Part shown: positions 1-8,600 of the stretch, piece after piece
How the letters are laid out: every line of letters begins with the position of its first letter
Numbering within the stretch: position 1 is the stretch's first letter
Source: Streptoalloteichus hindustanus
GTDB taxonomy: Bacteria > Actinomycetota > Actinomycetes > Mycobacteriales > Pseudonocardiaceae
Length of the DNA: 64,000 nt
Assembly (NCBI RefSeq): GCF_900129375.1
Contig: NZ_FQVN01000001.1
Coordinates: 682,001-746,000 of the forward strand
Direction of reading: 5' to 3'
The notes under the pieces: model-generated
Told to the model about the DNA's origin: nothing
Database searches by the model: none
What the model saw: the letters and a program-made list of their open reading frames with translations, nothing else
Program-made: the position numbers and the translations under genes

Positions 1-1052
1 ACGCCGAGCACGGTGCCCCGCACCCCCTTGAAGATCGCGACCTTGCCGTCCTGGGTGGCGCCCACGTAGTGCTGCTGCATCACCAGGACGCTGCCGCCGA
101 CGCCGAGGCCCACCAGCAGCACGAGCAGCACCAGCAGCAGGATCAGGGCCCGGGTCCGCCGACGGCGCCGGGCCATCGGGTCCGGCGGGGGAGGCGCGAG
201 CGGGTCGGGCCGCGGCGGCAGCGGCCGGGGCGGGGCGGTGGTCATCGCGGCCCGCGAGGCGGGCGAGTCCGGCGGTGGCGGGTCCTCGCCACCGTCCCCG
301 GCCGCGCCGCCCACGATGGGCGCGTCCTCGCCGAAGTCGACGTCGACCACGTCGGCGACGATCACCGTGACGTTGTCCGGGCCGCCGCCCTTGAGCGCCA
401 GCTCGATCAGCCGGTCGGCGCACGCCTGCGGGTCCTGGATGCGCAGCGCCTCGGCCAGCGTCTCCGAGCTGACCACGCCCGACAGGCCGTCGGAGCACAG
501 CAGGTAGCGGTCCCCGGCGCGGGCCTCGCGCACGTTGAGGCTGGGCTCCACCTCGTGCCCGGTCAGGGCGCGCAGCAGCAACGAGCGCTGGGGGTGGGTG
601 GCCGCCTCCTCGGCGGTGATCCGTCCCTCGTCGATGAGCGACTGGACGAACGTGTCGTCGTGGGTGATCTGGCTGAAGACGCCGTCGCGCAGCAGGTACG
701 CGCGGGAGTCGCCGACGTGCACCAGGCCGATCCGGGAGCCGGCGAACAACACCGCGGTGAGCGTCGTGCCCATGCCCTCCAGGTCGGGGTCGCTGGCGAC
801 GAGCTCGGCGATGGCGCCGTTGCCGGCGTGTACCGCCTCCCGCAGCTCCCCGAGCAGGTCGTCGCCCGGTTCGTCGTCGTCGAGCGGGGCGAGGGCGGCG
901 ATCACGACCTTGCTCGCCACCTCACCGGCGGCATGGCCGCCCATGCCGTCGGCGAGCGCGAGCAGGCGGGGGCCGGCGTACACGGAGTCCTGGTTGTTCG
1001 AACGGACCAGGCCCCGGTCGCTGCGGGCTGCGTAGCGGAGGACGAGGGTCAT
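1..1052 (-). CDS. pstP: PP2C-family Ser/Thr protein phosphatase PstP, 3' end cut by window edge
   Basis: Membrane-anchored metal-dependent phosphatase that reverses PknA/PknB-type Ser/Thr kinase phosphorylation in the control of cell growth and division. The minus-strand reading starts MTLVLRYAARSD and shows every PP2C motif in order: NNQDS, ADGMGGHAAGE, GDSRAYL, CSDGLSG and DNVTV. A proline-rich linker and a basic RRRRR stretch follow, then one transmembrane helix and the start of the extracytoplasmic part, which runs off the left edge. The start codon (1050-1052) overlaps the fhaB stop by ATGA, so the two are translationally coupled. The order fhaA-fhaB-pstP matches the conserved actinobacterial locus that continues with rodA, pbpA and pknA/B, expected just left of the window. 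Confidence 0.95.
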   Translation of the reverse strand, partial: MTLVLRYAARSDRGLVRSNNQDSVYAGPRLLALADGMGGHAAGEVASKVVIAALAPLDDDEPGDDLLGELREAVHAGNGAIAELVASDPDLEGMGTTLTAVLFAGSRIGLVHVGDSRAYLLRDGVFSQITHDDTFVQSLIDEGRITAEEAATHPQRSLLLRALTGHEVEPSLNVREARAGDRYLLCSDGLSGVVSSETLAEALRIQDPQACADRLIELALKGGGPDNVTVIVADVVDVDFGEDAPIVGGAAGDGGEDPPPPDSPASRAAMTTAPPRPLPPRPDPLAPPPPDPMARRRRRTRALILLLVLLVLLVGLGVGGSVLVMQQHYVGATQDGKVAIFKGVRGTVLG

Positions 1053-1507
1053 GAGCGTAGCTCGATCACCGTCTTGCCGATGCGGATCGGGACACCGAGC
1101 GGGACGCGCGTGGGTGCGGTCACCTTCGCCCGGTCGAGATACGTGCCGTTCGTGGAGCCCAGGTCCTCCACGTACCAGTCGGTGCCCCGGGGCGACAGCC
1201 GCGCGTGCCTGGTGGACGCGTAGTCGTCATCGAGCACCAACGTGGAGTCGTCGGCGCGTCCAATCATGATCGGTCGGCCCTCCAGCGAGATCCGGGTCCC
1301 GGCCAGCGCGCCGTGGGTGACCACGAGTTGCCGGGGCGCCCTGCTGCCCCGCGCCAGCTTGGCCCCGCGCCGAAAGCTCGGCACGGCCGCCCGCAGCCCG
1401 GATGCCGCGTACAGGTCGGAGCGGACCACGCGCAGCGCGGCCAGCACGAACAGCCAGAGCAGGGCGAGGAACCCTGCTCTGGTCAGTTGCATCACCAGCT
1501 CTGGCAC
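1049..1507 (-). CDS. fhaB: FHA-domain protein FhaB (FipA type)
   Basis: Small membrane-anchored phosphothreonine-binding protein of 152 residues; the mycobacterial FhaB is about 155. An N-terminal hydrophobic helix (about residues 8-28, GFLALLWLFVLAALRV) is followed by a basic linker and a C-terminal FHA domain (about 75-150). The domain has the GR, R-H and GSTNGT signatures ([26 protein letters not shown]) that bind phosphothreonine. In mycobacteria this protein links kinase signalling to septal peptidoglycan synthesis; that role is from family knowledge. It lies 38 bp downstream of fhaA and overlaps pstP by 4 bp. Confidence 0.93.
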   Translation of the reverse strand: MPELVMQLTRAGFLALLWLFVLAALRVVRSDLYAASGLRAAVPSFRRGAKLARGSRAPRQLVVTHGALAGTRISLEGRPIMIGRADDSTLVLDDDYASTRHARLSPRGTDWYVEDLGSTNGTYLDRAKVTAPTRVPLGVPIRIGKTVIELRS

Positions 1508-1545
1508 CTGTCGTGACCGCTCCCGTCTTCCGGCGATCGCCCGGC

Positions 1546-2739
1546 TCAGCCCTGGGTCCGGTAGACCAGGGTCGAGTGCCCGATGCGGATCACGTCACCG
1601 TCGTTGAGCTGCCAAGTCTGCATGGGCTGCCCGTTCACCGTGGTGCCGTTGGTGGAACCGAGGTCGGCGAGCATGGCGCTCTGCCCGTCCCAGGTGATCT
1701 CCAGGTGCCGGCGGGAGACGCCGGTGTCGGGCAGCCGGAAGTGCGCGTCCTGGCCGCGGCCCACCACGTTGCTGCCCTGCTGGAGCTGGTAGGTCCGGTT
1801 CGAGCCGTCGTCGAGCTGCAGGATGCCGGTGACCTGGCGGGGACCGCCCTGGACCGCGGGCGGGGCGTAGCCGCCGGTCGGGTCGGGGTAGCCGCCGGGC
1901 TGCTGCCCGTAGCCCTGGTCGTAACCCGGCTGGCCGCCGTAGCCCTGGTCGTAGCCGGGCTGGCCGCCGTAGGCCGGCTGCTGGCCGTAGCCCTGGTCGT
2001 ACCCGCCACCGGGCTGCTGGGCGTAGCCCTGGTCGTAGCCACCGGGCTGCTGGCCGTACCCGCCGGGCTGCTGGCCGTAGCCCTGGTCGTAACCCGGCTG
2101 GCCGCCGTAACCCGGCTGCTGCTGCTGCTGGCCGTACGGGTCGGTGTAGGCCTGCTGCTGCTGTTGCTGCTGCTGGCCGTAGCCCTGGTCGTAGCCGTAC
2201 TGACCTTGGCCCTGACCTTGGCCGTGCGCGTAGCCCTGGTCGTAGCCGTACCCCTGTTGGCCCTGCTGTCCGTACGGGTCGCCCTGGGGGGGGTACTGGC
2301 CGGGTGGCTGGCTCATGGGTCGGTCTCCTGCGGTGCGAGAGGTCGCCGGCCGTTGGCTCGGCGATGCGTCGGGGTCGACGGACGAGCTGGTGCGGAACTG
2401 TCCGGTGTGCAGCGCCTCGGAGCGCTCAAGGGAGACTACGACGTCACCATAGGTGTCCCACCCCTGCTCTTCGAGGTGTTCGCGGACGCTGTCCGCCAGC
2501 AGACGGGTGAGACGCTCCTCCTCGGCCGCGAGCTGCTGGTGGTCGCCGGGTCCGAGCGTGACGACGTAGTGGTTGGGCGCCAGGAGACGGCCACCGGCCA
2601 GCTCCCTGACGTGCACCTCGGCTTCCCGTTGCAGTGCCTGGGCCACCTCCTGCGGTACGACCTGTCCACCGAACACGCGCGCGAAGGTGTTACCGACGAT
2701 GCCTTCGAGTCGGCGCTCGAAGCGCTGAACGAGGCCCAC
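1546..2739 (-). CDS. fhaA: FHA-domain protein FhaA with DUF3662 N-terminus and Gly/Tyr/Gln repeat linker
   Basis: Cytoplasmic phosphothreonine-recognition protein of 397 residues. The N-terminal DUF3662 domain (about 1-115, beginning [13 protein letters not shown]) and the C-terminal FHA domain (about 310-395, with VVGRGQD, SRRHLE and [10 protein letters not shown]) match mycobacterial FhaA, which binds phosphorylated partners such as the MurJ pseudokinase domain. Between them lies an unusually long low-complexity linker built from [10 protein letters not shown]-type units. The GTG start at 2737-2739 is chosen because a GGAGG lies five bases upstream. A TACGAT -10-like hexamer on the minus strand (2772-2777) could drive the fhaA-fhaB-pstP operon. 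Confidence 0.93.
   Translation of the reverse strand: MGLVQRFERRLEGIVGNTFARVFGGQVVPQEVAQALQREAEVHVRELAGGRLLAPNHYVVTLGPGDHQQLAAEEERLTRLLADSVREHLEEQGWDTYGDVVVSLERSEALHTGQFRTSSSVDPDASPSQRPATSRTAGDRPMSQPPGQYPPQGDPYGQQGQQGYGYDQGYAHGQGQGQGQYGYDQGYGQQQQQQQQAYTDPYGQQQQQPGYGGQPGYDQGYGQQPGGYGQQPGGYDQGYAQQPGGGYDQGYGQQPAYGGQPGYDQGYGGQPGYDQGYGQQPGGYPDPTGGYAPPAVQGGPRQVTGILQLDDGSNRTYQLQQGSNVVGRGQDAHFRLPDTGVSRRHLEITWDGQSAMLADLGSTNGTTVNGQPMQTWQLNDGDVIRIGHSTLVYRTQG
1850..2290 (-). repeat. In-frame [10 protein letters not shown] low-complexity repeat coding for the FhaA linker
   Basis: Imperfect tandem units encoding [18 protein letters not shown] and poly-Gln runs occupy roughly residues 150-300 of FhaA. On the + strand the unit reads as repeated CTGGCCGTAGCCCTGGTCGTA-like blocks. 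Such repeats change length easily by slippage. The encoded segment should be disordered and tyrosine-rich. Confidence 0.85.
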
Positions 2740-2888
2740 GGCAACCTCCGTACGAACGGCTCCCGAGTCCGATCGTATCCGTGCGGGACGGCCGAGACAG
2801 CCAACTGTTCCCGGAGGAGTGAAGTTGCTGGTCAGGACGGGTGTCGACGAGAAGGGACCCCCCTTGGCGGACCCACTCGCGAAGTCGT

Positions 2889-2896
2889 GTTAAGCT
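2889..2896 (+). promoter_or_regulatory. Extended -10 promoter for tRNA-Leu
   Basis: TG-T-TAAGCT (TGN followed by TANNNT) ends 44 bases before the mature tRNA 5' end. No good -35 box sits at 17-18 bp, which fits an extended -10 promoter. Its position just upstream of the tRNA supports the call. Confidence 0.5.
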
Positions 2897-2940
2897 ATCG
2901 CAGCCAGCACGGAGGAAGGCCCGAGAGGGAAACTCCGGAC

Positions 2941-3023
2941 GGGCGAGTGGCGGAATGGCAGACGCGCACGGTTCAGGTCCGTGTGTCCGAAAGGACGTGA
3001 GGGTTCAACTCCCTCCTCGCCCA
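2941..3023 (+). tRNA. tRNA-Leu (anticodon CAG)
   Basis: The acceptor arm GGGCGAG (2941-2947) pairs with CTCGCCC (3016-3022), followed by discriminator A. The anticodon stem CACGG/CCGTG closes the loop TTCAGGT with anticodon CAG at 2974-2976. The long variable arm (GTGTCCGAAAGGACGTGA region) is the type II arm expected for leucine, and the T loop is GGTTCAACTCC-like. CCA is not encoded in full: after the discriminator the sequence reads CAGG. Confidence 0.95.
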
Positions 3024-3029
3024 CAGGCC

Positions 3030-3062
3030 GAAGACCCGGGATGCCCAGCATCCCGGGTCTTC
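3030..3062 (+). terminator. Terminator after tRNA-Leu
   Basis: A perfect 15-bp stem (3030-3044 with 3048-3062; arm GAAGACCCGGGATGC) closes a 3-base CCA loop, starting seven bases after the tRNA. A short TCGTTCGTTC follows, T-rich for this genome. Confidence 0.85.
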
Positions 3063-3575
3063 GTTCGTTCTGGGGCGCGTGTCGGATGCCCCGCGCCGGT
3101 TCCGCCATCGGCCCGGTGAGCGGGCCGGGTTTCCGTCGGCGGATCGACCGGTCGGGGTGAACGCCGGGGTGAACTCGGGCGCTCTTCGGGTGGTGCGGTT
3201 CGCCCCTCGGCGATGTTCACTCTTTGTTCCGTCCCGCTCACCAGCGGTGGTTCTCGGCTGATTGGCGCCTGGCGTGTCGTTTCCGTCCGGATCGACAACG
3301 GCCGCCGGGAATGGCGTCGGTGATTGACGGCGGAAGGTTCTCGCGCGCTATTCGCGTGTTCTGCGTCACTTTTCTGCGCGGTCGCTTTGCTGACCGACTT
3401 CGCGTGCCCGTGCGGGACGGGTGGTGCGGCCGATCTTCCGCGAAGCGGTTCGGCGGTCCGGTGCGCTGGGGTTTGACGAAAGTCAGGGGTGGTTGACGGC
3501 GTTCGTCCAACGCCGGCCGGCCTCGCTGGTTCCTACCGTCGCGGAGGAGTTGACCAGCGGAAACGTGGAGGACGT
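3063..3575. other. Intergenic region between tRNA-Leu and the PAP2 gene
   Basis: About 510 bases with lower GC than the coding sequence and no reading frame with convincing codon bias. It holds a short direct repeat of GGGGTGAAC (near 3158-3172). The final GGAGG at 3567-3571 is the ribosome site of the next gene. Confidence 0.6.
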
Positions 3576-4370
3576 GTGATCACGGCTGGGTTGGTGGGCC
3601 GGACGGTGGCGTGGGCGGCGGAGGGTGGGGGCGTCGACGACGTGCCCGACGTCAGCGTCGAGTGGTACCGGTCCGTGACCGACATCGCGCAGGGCTCGCC
3701 CACCTGGGTGCAGCAGGCACTGGAGATCGGCACGGACGGGGTGATGGCGCTCTTCGCCGTGCTGTTCCTCGCCGCCTGGTGGCGGGCGCGGCGCGGAGAC
3801 GGGCGGGCGATGGCGCTGGCGCTGCTCGGCCCGGTCGTCACGGTCGCGGCCTACGCGGTGAGCGAGCTGAGCAAGACCGTCATCCAGGAGGAGCGCCCCT
3901 GTCGGGCGGTCGCCGGCGTCCTGACCCTCGCGGAGTGCCCGCCCCCAGGGGACTGGTCCTTCCCGAGCAACCACGCCACGTTCGCCGCGGCGGCGGCGGC
4001 CGCGCTCGTGGTCGCGTGGCGGCGGACCGCGTGGGTCGTCGTGCCTGCGGCTGTCGCCGCCGCCTTCTCCCGGGTGTTCGTCGGCGCGCACTACCCGCAC
4101 GACGTGATCGCCGGCTTCTTGATCGGCGTGATCGTGGCGCCGCTGCTGGCGCTGACGCTGGCGCGGGTGGCGCGTCCGCTGGTCGACCGGCTCCGGGAGC
4201 ACCGCCTGCTCGCCCGGCTCCTGGTCGCCGCCGCGCCGGCTGTCCCGCTCTCGCCCGCCAACCCGGCCGTTCCGGCCAATTCGGCCAACCCGGTCGGTCC
4301 AGGGCGGATCAGTGAGGACCAGCCGACCGTCCGGGTCCGTCAGGGCGAATGGCGCGGCGGGCCCCGCTAG
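3576..4370 (+). CDS. PAP2-family membrane phosphatase
   Basis: Integral membrane lipid or pyrophosphate phosphatase of 264 residues, probably acting on a polyprenyl or phosphatidic acid phosphate at the outer membrane face. All three family motifs are present: K100-x6-RP (KTVIQEERP), PSNH with catalytic His133 (FPSNHATF) and SR-x5-H-x3-D with His172 (SRVFVGAHYPHD). About five hydrophobic helices surround them. The GTG start at 3576 is chosen because GGAGG lies four bases upstream; an earlier in-frame ATG at 3489 has no ribosome site. A Ser/Asn/Pro-rich tail follows the last helix. The stop codon shares a palindromic CTAG with the stop of the convergent response regulator. The substrate cannot be read from sequence. 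Confidence 0.85.
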   Translation: MITAGLVGRTVAWAAEGGGVDDVPDVSVEWYRSVTDIAQGSPTWVQQALEIGTDGVMALFAVLFLAAWWRARRGDGRAMALALLGPVVTVAAYAVSELSKTVIQEERPCRAVAGVLTLAECPPPGDWSFPSNHATFAAAAAAALVVAWRRTAWVVVPAAVAAAFSRVFVGAHYPHDVIAGFLIGVIVAPLLALTLARVARPLVDRLREHRLLARLLVAAAPAVPLSPANPAVPANSANPVGPGRISEDQPTVRVRQGEWRGGPR

Positions 4371-5083
4371 GACGGCCCCTGCGGGGACGGGTTCGCCAGC
4401 GGGTCAGTCCGTGGCCGGGTGCCGGGAGCGCTCGGGGGTACCAACCCGGCCTCGTGGGCCACGATGGCCGCCTGCACCCGGTTCCGGACGCCCAACCGGC
4501 GCAGGATCGCGGTGACGTGGGCCTTGACCGTGCCCTCCACGACGTGGACCCGGCGGGCGATCTCGGCGTTGGACAGCCCGGCGCCGAGCAGCGCCAGCAC
4601 CTCGCGCTCGCGTTCGGTGAGCGCGTTGGCCCGGTCGCGGGCGTCCGCGCCGCGGGACATCCGCTGGCCGGCCAGCTCGTCGAGCACGCGGCGGGCGACC
4701 ACGGGGGACAGGTAGGCCGCTCCCTCCGCGGCCGCCCGCACCCCGCTGACCAGCTCGCGCGGGTCGCCGGTCTTGAGCAGGAACCCGCTGGCACCATCAC
4801 CGAGGGCGCGGGCGATGTAGCCGTCCTCGGAGAACGTGGTGAGGACGAGCACCGCGGTCTCCGGGGCGAGCCGGCGGATCTCGGCCGCCGCGGTCAGCCC
4901 GTCGAGGCCGGGCATCCGCACGTCGACCACGGCCACGTCCGGTCGGTGGGCGAGCACGAGGTCGACGGCCTGCCGGCCGTCCGCCGCCTCGGCGACCACC
5001 TCGATCTCCCGGTCCGTCGCCAGGATCGCCCGAACCCCCATGCGGACCACGGCCTCGTCGTCGGCCAGCACCACGCGGATCAC
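4367..5083 (-). CDS. NarL/LuxR-family response regulator
   Basis: DNA-binding response regulator of 238 residues. The receiver domain (1-120) carries the acidic pocket (LADDE), phospho-acceptor Asp54 in VVDVRMPG, and the T/K positions (LTTFSED, LLKTGD). A C-terminal LuxR helix-turn-helix (about 150-215, LTEREREVLALL to VKAHVTAILRRLG) binds DNA. The GTG start at 5081-5083 has a GGGGGGA ribosome site. It lies 16 bp downstream of the histidine kinase, its presumed partner. The stop codon overlaps that of the convergent PAP2 gene. Target genes are unknown; autoregulation of the operon is plausible. Confidence 0.92.
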   Translation of the reverse strand: MIRVVLADDEAVVRMGVRAILATDREIEVVAEAADGRQAVDLVLAHRPDVAVVDVRMPGLDGLTAAAEIRRLAPETAVLVLTTFSEDGYIARALGDGASGFLLKTGDPRELVSGVRAAAEGAAYLSPVVARRVLDELAGQRMSRGADARDRANALTEREREVLALLGAGLSNAEIARRVHVVEGTVKAHVTAILRRLGVRNRVQAAIVAHEAGLVPPSAPGTRPRTDPLANPSPQGPS

Positions 5084-5099
5084 GCGCTCGTCCCCCCGT

Positions 5100-6698
5100 T
5101 CACCCGGTCGTCGACCCTACTTCCGCCGGGCCGACGCGATCCTTGGCCACCAGGCGGTCGTCCCGGAAGCACAGGCGGAGCAGCCGCATCCGCCCGGCGA
5201 ACGGGTCCGCGTCCGCGCCGTAGTAGCGGCAGGCCGCGCCGGCGGGCCGCGCCGGCTCCGGCACCGGAGACTGGTCGACCCGGGTTCGCGGCGGGAGGAC
5301 CGGCTCGACCTCCGAGCGGGGTTGCCCCACGTGCAGCTGGTCGAAGTCGGCGGGCCGCAGCACCGAGGTGGCGGCGTCGTAGACGACGAACGCGATCGTC
5401 GTGGCGACCACCCCCAGGGTGACGAGGACGCCGGCGGTGACCGCGGTGACGAGGCTGCGCCGCACCCGTTGGCGCGCCTCGTCCAGCCGGAGCGCCGACT
5501 CCGACCGCTCCGCGGGCTCCCGCTCGGGTCCGGGCCGGGCGTCGCCGTGCGGAAGCACCGCGCTCACCGCGAACTCCTCGCCGCGCCAGCCCGCGTCGAA
5601 GGCGCCGCCGACCAGTCGGACCCGCTCGGCCAGGCCCACCAGCCCGTACCGGCCGCCGGCGGCGGGCGGGGCGGCCACCGGCGGCCGGCCATTGGTGACG
5701 GAGACGCGGGTTTCCCCGGGCAGGTGATCCACCGACACGGTGACGGGCCGGCCGGGCGCGTGTTTCACCGCGTTGGTCAACGCTTCCTGCACCACCCGAT
5801 ACGCGGTACGCCGCACGAGCGGGGGAACCTGACCGCGGTCACCCGTGACGCGCAGCTCGACCGCGACCCCGGAGGCGCGGCTCCGCTCGACCAGGTCGGC
5901 GACGTCCTCGCCCGGCCGGTCCGGCGACGGGTGGGTCCCGCGCAGCAGGCCGACGATCTCGGCGAGCCGGTCGGCGGCCGCGGTGACGGCGCTCCGGGCC
6001 TCGCCGGCCGCCGTCCGGTGCCGTTCCGCCAGGTCCGGGGCGAGCTCCAGGGCGCCGATCCGCAACGCGACCAGGCCCAGCTCGTGGCCGAGCAGGTCGT
6101 GCATGTCGCCGGCCAGCCGGGCCCGCTCCCGCAGCCGGGCCTGCTCGGCCACGATCCGCTGCTCGCGCTCCAGGTGCTCGGCGCGCTCCCACCCCGCGCG
6201 CACCAGTTCCCGGTACTGCCGTCGGTAGCGGCCGACGAGCCAGGGCACCACGCCCAGCAGGAGCACACCGGCGACGGCCACGAACGTGGCGCCGGAGTCC
6301 GAGGTGAGGAGGGGCACCGCGGCGGCGGCGCCCACGGCCACCGCGCCGAACCCGAGCAGCGCCGGCCGGGTGCCGGGCGACCGCACCCCGGCCAGGTATC
6401 CGCTGGTCGCCAGGGCCAGGGCGAACGGCAGGACACCGACCTCGGGGAGGGCCTTGCGGGAGACCATGCAGGCGCACCACAGCACGGCGGCGAGCAGCGT
6501 CGACAGCAGCGGTCGCGTCGGCGAGAGCAGACCCACCACGACGGGTGCCAGCAGACTGCCGGCCAGGCTCCACCAGCCGAAGGCGGCCCACGGAGTGACG
6601 AACGCGGTCCACGCGGTCGGCAGCGCGAGGACGGCGAACAACAGGCCGGCCTCGACCACCGCGTGCTGCACCGGTCGTCTCCCCGGCTCCACAACCAT
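5100..6698 (-). CDS. NarL-type sensor histidine kinase with extra C-terminal membrane segment and outer domain
   Basis: Membrane histidine kinase of about 532 residues. The N-terminal half has six or so hydrophobic segments, followed by a HisKA_3 dimerisation region with His200 (DMHDLLGHELG) and a HATPase domain with N-box VVQEALTNAVKHA and GLVGLAERV. Normal kinases of this type stop there. This one continues with a charged linker, a further transmembrane helix (TAGVLVTLGVVATTIAFVVY) and a ~100-residue domain that should be extracytoplasmic, containing two cysteines (GAACRYYG and RLCFRDDRL). That tail resembles small lipocalin-like/SmpA-type folds, a weak comparison from memory. The ATG at 6696-6698 is preferred; a GTG just before it is possible. 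It is followed by its response regulator and preceded by the antiporter. Confidence 0.85.
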   Translation of the reverse strand: MVVEPGRRPVQHAVVEAGLLFAVLALPTAWTAFVTPWAAFGWWSLAGSLLAPVVVGLLSPTRPLLSTLLAAVLWCACMVSRKALPEVGVLPFALALATSGYLAGVRSPGTRPALLGFGAVAVGAAAAVPLLTSDSGATFVAVAGVLLLGVVPWLVGRYRRQYRELVRAGWERAEHLEREQRIVAEQARLRERARLAGDMHDLLGHELGLVALRIGALELAPDLAERHRTAAGEARSAVTAAADRLAEIVGLLRGTHPSPDRPGEDVADLVERSRASGVAVELRVTGDRGQVPPLVRRTAYRVVQEALTNAVKHAPGRPVTVSVDHLPGETRVSVTNGRPPVAAPPAAGGRYGLVGLAERVRLVGGAFDAGWRGEEFAVSAVLPHGDARPGPEREPAERSESALRLDEARQRVRRSLVTAVTAGVLVTLGVVATTIAFVVYDAATSVLRPADFDQLHVGQPRSEVEPVLPPRTRVDQSPVPEPARPAGAACRYYGADADPFAGRMRLLRLCFRDDRLVAKDRVGPAEVGSTTG

Positions 6699-6756
6699 CA
6701 CCCCGCCATCGTCCACACCGCGGTTGAGGGCACCCGCGCCGCACGCCGCCCCGGTC

Positions 6757-8328
6757 TCAGGGAAAGGGCGGCATCTGCGGGCCGGCGACGAGCGTGGCGT
6801 CGATCCGGTGGAGGACCCGGTCCACGGCGCGGGGGTCCACCCGCTCGTCCAGCCGCAGTCGGAGCGCCTCCTCCTGGGCGGCGGCCATGAGCTCCTGACC
6901 CACCTCGCGGCGGCGACGCGCGTGCCGCCACCCCTCCCGCAGCCGCGGGTCGTCCTGACCCCCGGGCGACAGGCCGACGACGAGGTGGTGGAGGACGGAC
7001 CGCAGCCGGGCCGCGCTCCGCTCGTCGACGGCGCCGGAGGCGCGGAGGTCGTCGACGCGGTCCAGCACGGCGCGCACGACCCGCACCGTGACCTCCCGCG
7101 TCGCGTCCTGGTCCTCGGCGCCGCCCACGCGCAGCAGGCGCACGACAACGGGCAGCGTGACGCCGGGCAGGACCAGCGTTCCCAGCACGGCGACGAAGCC
7201 CACCAGGACCAGCTCGCCCCGCGCGGGGACCTCCGCCGGCAGCCCCAACGCCGCGGCGATCGTCACCACGCCCCGCATGCCGGCCCACCCCATCACCACG
7301 CCCTCACGCCAGTTCTCCGGCGCGGTCCGCCCCGCCCGGCCGCGCGGCCGTCCCAGCGCCCCGGCCGTCACCATCCAGAGCAGCCGCACGAGGACCAGCA
7401 CGACGGCCACCGCGAGGCCGACGGCCAGGGTGCGGCCCAGCCGCGGCCCCGCGTCCGCGAGGACGGGCCGCAGTTCCAGTCCGACGACCACGAACGCCAC
7501 GGCCGTGAGCAGCAGCTCGACGGTCTCCCAGAAGGCCCAGGCCACCACCCGGCCGCCGGCGGTGACCACCGCGTAGGACCGCTGGCCCATGACCAGTCCC
7601 ACGACCACGACGGCCAGCACGCCCGAGGCGTGGACCGCCTCCGCGCCCAGGTAGGCCCCGAACGGCAGGACCACGGTGAAGGCTCCCTCCAGCACCGGCT
7701 CCCGGACCCGGCGCAGGAGCGCGGTGGCCAGCCACGCGACCACGCCGCCGACCGCCAGCCCGGCGAGGACCCCGTAGCCGAAGCCACCCGCCACCTCCGC
7801 CCACGAGACGGCGCTTCCCGCGGCCGCCGAGGTGAGCGCGACGTGGTACAGGACGAGGGAGGACGCGTCGTTGACCAGCCCCTCGCCCTCGACGACGGAC
7901 ACCACCCGGTGCGGCAGCCCGAGGCGCCCGGCCACCGCGGTCGCGGCCACCGGGTCGGGCGGGGCGGTGGCCGCCCCGACGGCGAGGGCCAACGGCCACG
8001 GCACCTGGGGCAGCGCGGCCGTGACCACCGCGGCCGCGGCGACCGCCGACACGACGACCAGGGCCACCGCCAGCGACGAGATCGACCGCAGGTGCGCGGT
8101 GAGGTGGCCGACCGAGGTCTTCTGCGCTGCGGTGAACAGCAGGGGCGGCAGCAGGGTCGGCAGGATCAGCTCCGGGTCGAGGGAGATCCCCGGCAGGCCG
8201 GGGACCAGCGCGCACCCCAGGCCGATCCCGGTGAGCAGCACGGGGTGGGGCACGGTCAGCCGTTCGGCGAGCGGGAAGGCGACCACGAGCGCCGCGACGG
8301 CGAGGAAGAGGAGCTGGACGTGGTTCAC
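6757..8328 (-). CDS. CPA1-family Na+/H+ antiporter (NhaP type)
   Basis: Cation/proton antiporter of 523 residues with about 12 membrane helices, exchanging Na+ or K+ for protons across the plasma membrane. Family signatures are visible: TAPPDPVAATAV (the ion-binding TDPV region), EGEGLVNDASSLVLY (the ND motif) and GMRGVVTIAAALGLP. A soluble C-terminal tail of about 130 residues follows. It is the first gene of a same-strand set with the histidine kinase (58 bp gap) and response regulator, suggesting that the kinase senses ionic, pH or envelope conditions. The start MNHVQLLFL fits the first helix. Confidence 0.9.
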   Translation of the reverse strand: MNHVQLLFLAVAALVVAFPLAERLTVPHPVLLTGIGLGCALVPGLPGISLDPELILPTLLPPLLFTAAQKTSVGHLTAHLRSISSLAVALVVVSAVAAAAVVTAALPQVPWPLALAVGAATAPPDPVAATAVAGRLGLPHRVVSVVEGEGLVNDASSLVLYHVALTSAAAGSAVSWAEVAGGFGYGVLAGLAVGGVVAWLATALLRRVREPVLEGAFTVVLPFGAYLGAEAVHASGVLAVVVVGLVMGQRSYAVVTAGGRVVAWAFWETVELLLTAVAFVVVGLELRPVLADAGPRLGRTLAVGLAVAVVLVLVRLLWMVTAGALGRPRGRAGRTAPENWREGVVMGWAGMRGVVTIAAALGLPAEVPARGELVLVGFVAVLGTLVLPGVTLPVVVRLLRVGGAEDQDATREVTVRVVRAVLDRVDDLRASGAVDERSAARLRSVLHHLVVGLSPGGQDDPRLREGWRHARRRREVGQELMAAAQEEALRLRLDERVDPRAVDRVLHRIDATLVAGPQMPPFP

Positions 8329-8600
8329 CGGTTCGGCCTCCCCCGGTCAGGGCGTGACCAGTCTCAGCGACGGCCCTCGGTTGCGCCGAACGAGTGGATC
8401 GCGAGGAGGTCTCGCCTCACACGAATGGCCGCACCGTTGGGCTGAAGCACGCTGACCGGCCAGCGACCGGTTATCGCTTGCCGCCTGCCGTCGACCGCAG
8501 CTGACGGGCCGAACCGACGCGTGTCCCCGGGACCGACTGGTACGCCAGTGACTGCGGGACGAGCGTCGTCACGCGTCGAGCGAGGGGAGGTGGAAGGTTC
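8329..8600. other. Divergent intergenic region with a TTGCGCCGAACGAGTGG motif
   Basis: This 272-base gap separates the antiporter (minus) from an unknown + strand gene. It contains TTGCGCCGAACGAGTGGATC at 8381-8400, similar to sites near 25199 and 60560, and a partial inverted repeat around ACCGGCCAGCGACCGGT (8455-8471). No gene was found. Confidence 0.5.

Noticed and set aside
69-1223. Open frame of 384 codons on the + strand
   Set aside because: It lies antisense to pstP and the end of fhaB, whose minus-strand products carry all PP2C and FHA motifs. The product is His/Gln/Arg-rich without domains.
1850-2290. Possible CRISPR or satellite array
   Set aside because: The repeats are in frame inside fhaA, vary in length, and have no spacers.
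1402-3000. Open frame of 532 codons on the + strand
   Set aside because: It is the antisense shadow of fhaA repeats and runs into the tRNA-Leu gene.
3238-3510. 90-codon minus-strand frame upstream of the PAP2 gene
   Set aside because: The Arg/Pro-rich product lacks hydrophobic core patterns and the region has non-coding base composition.
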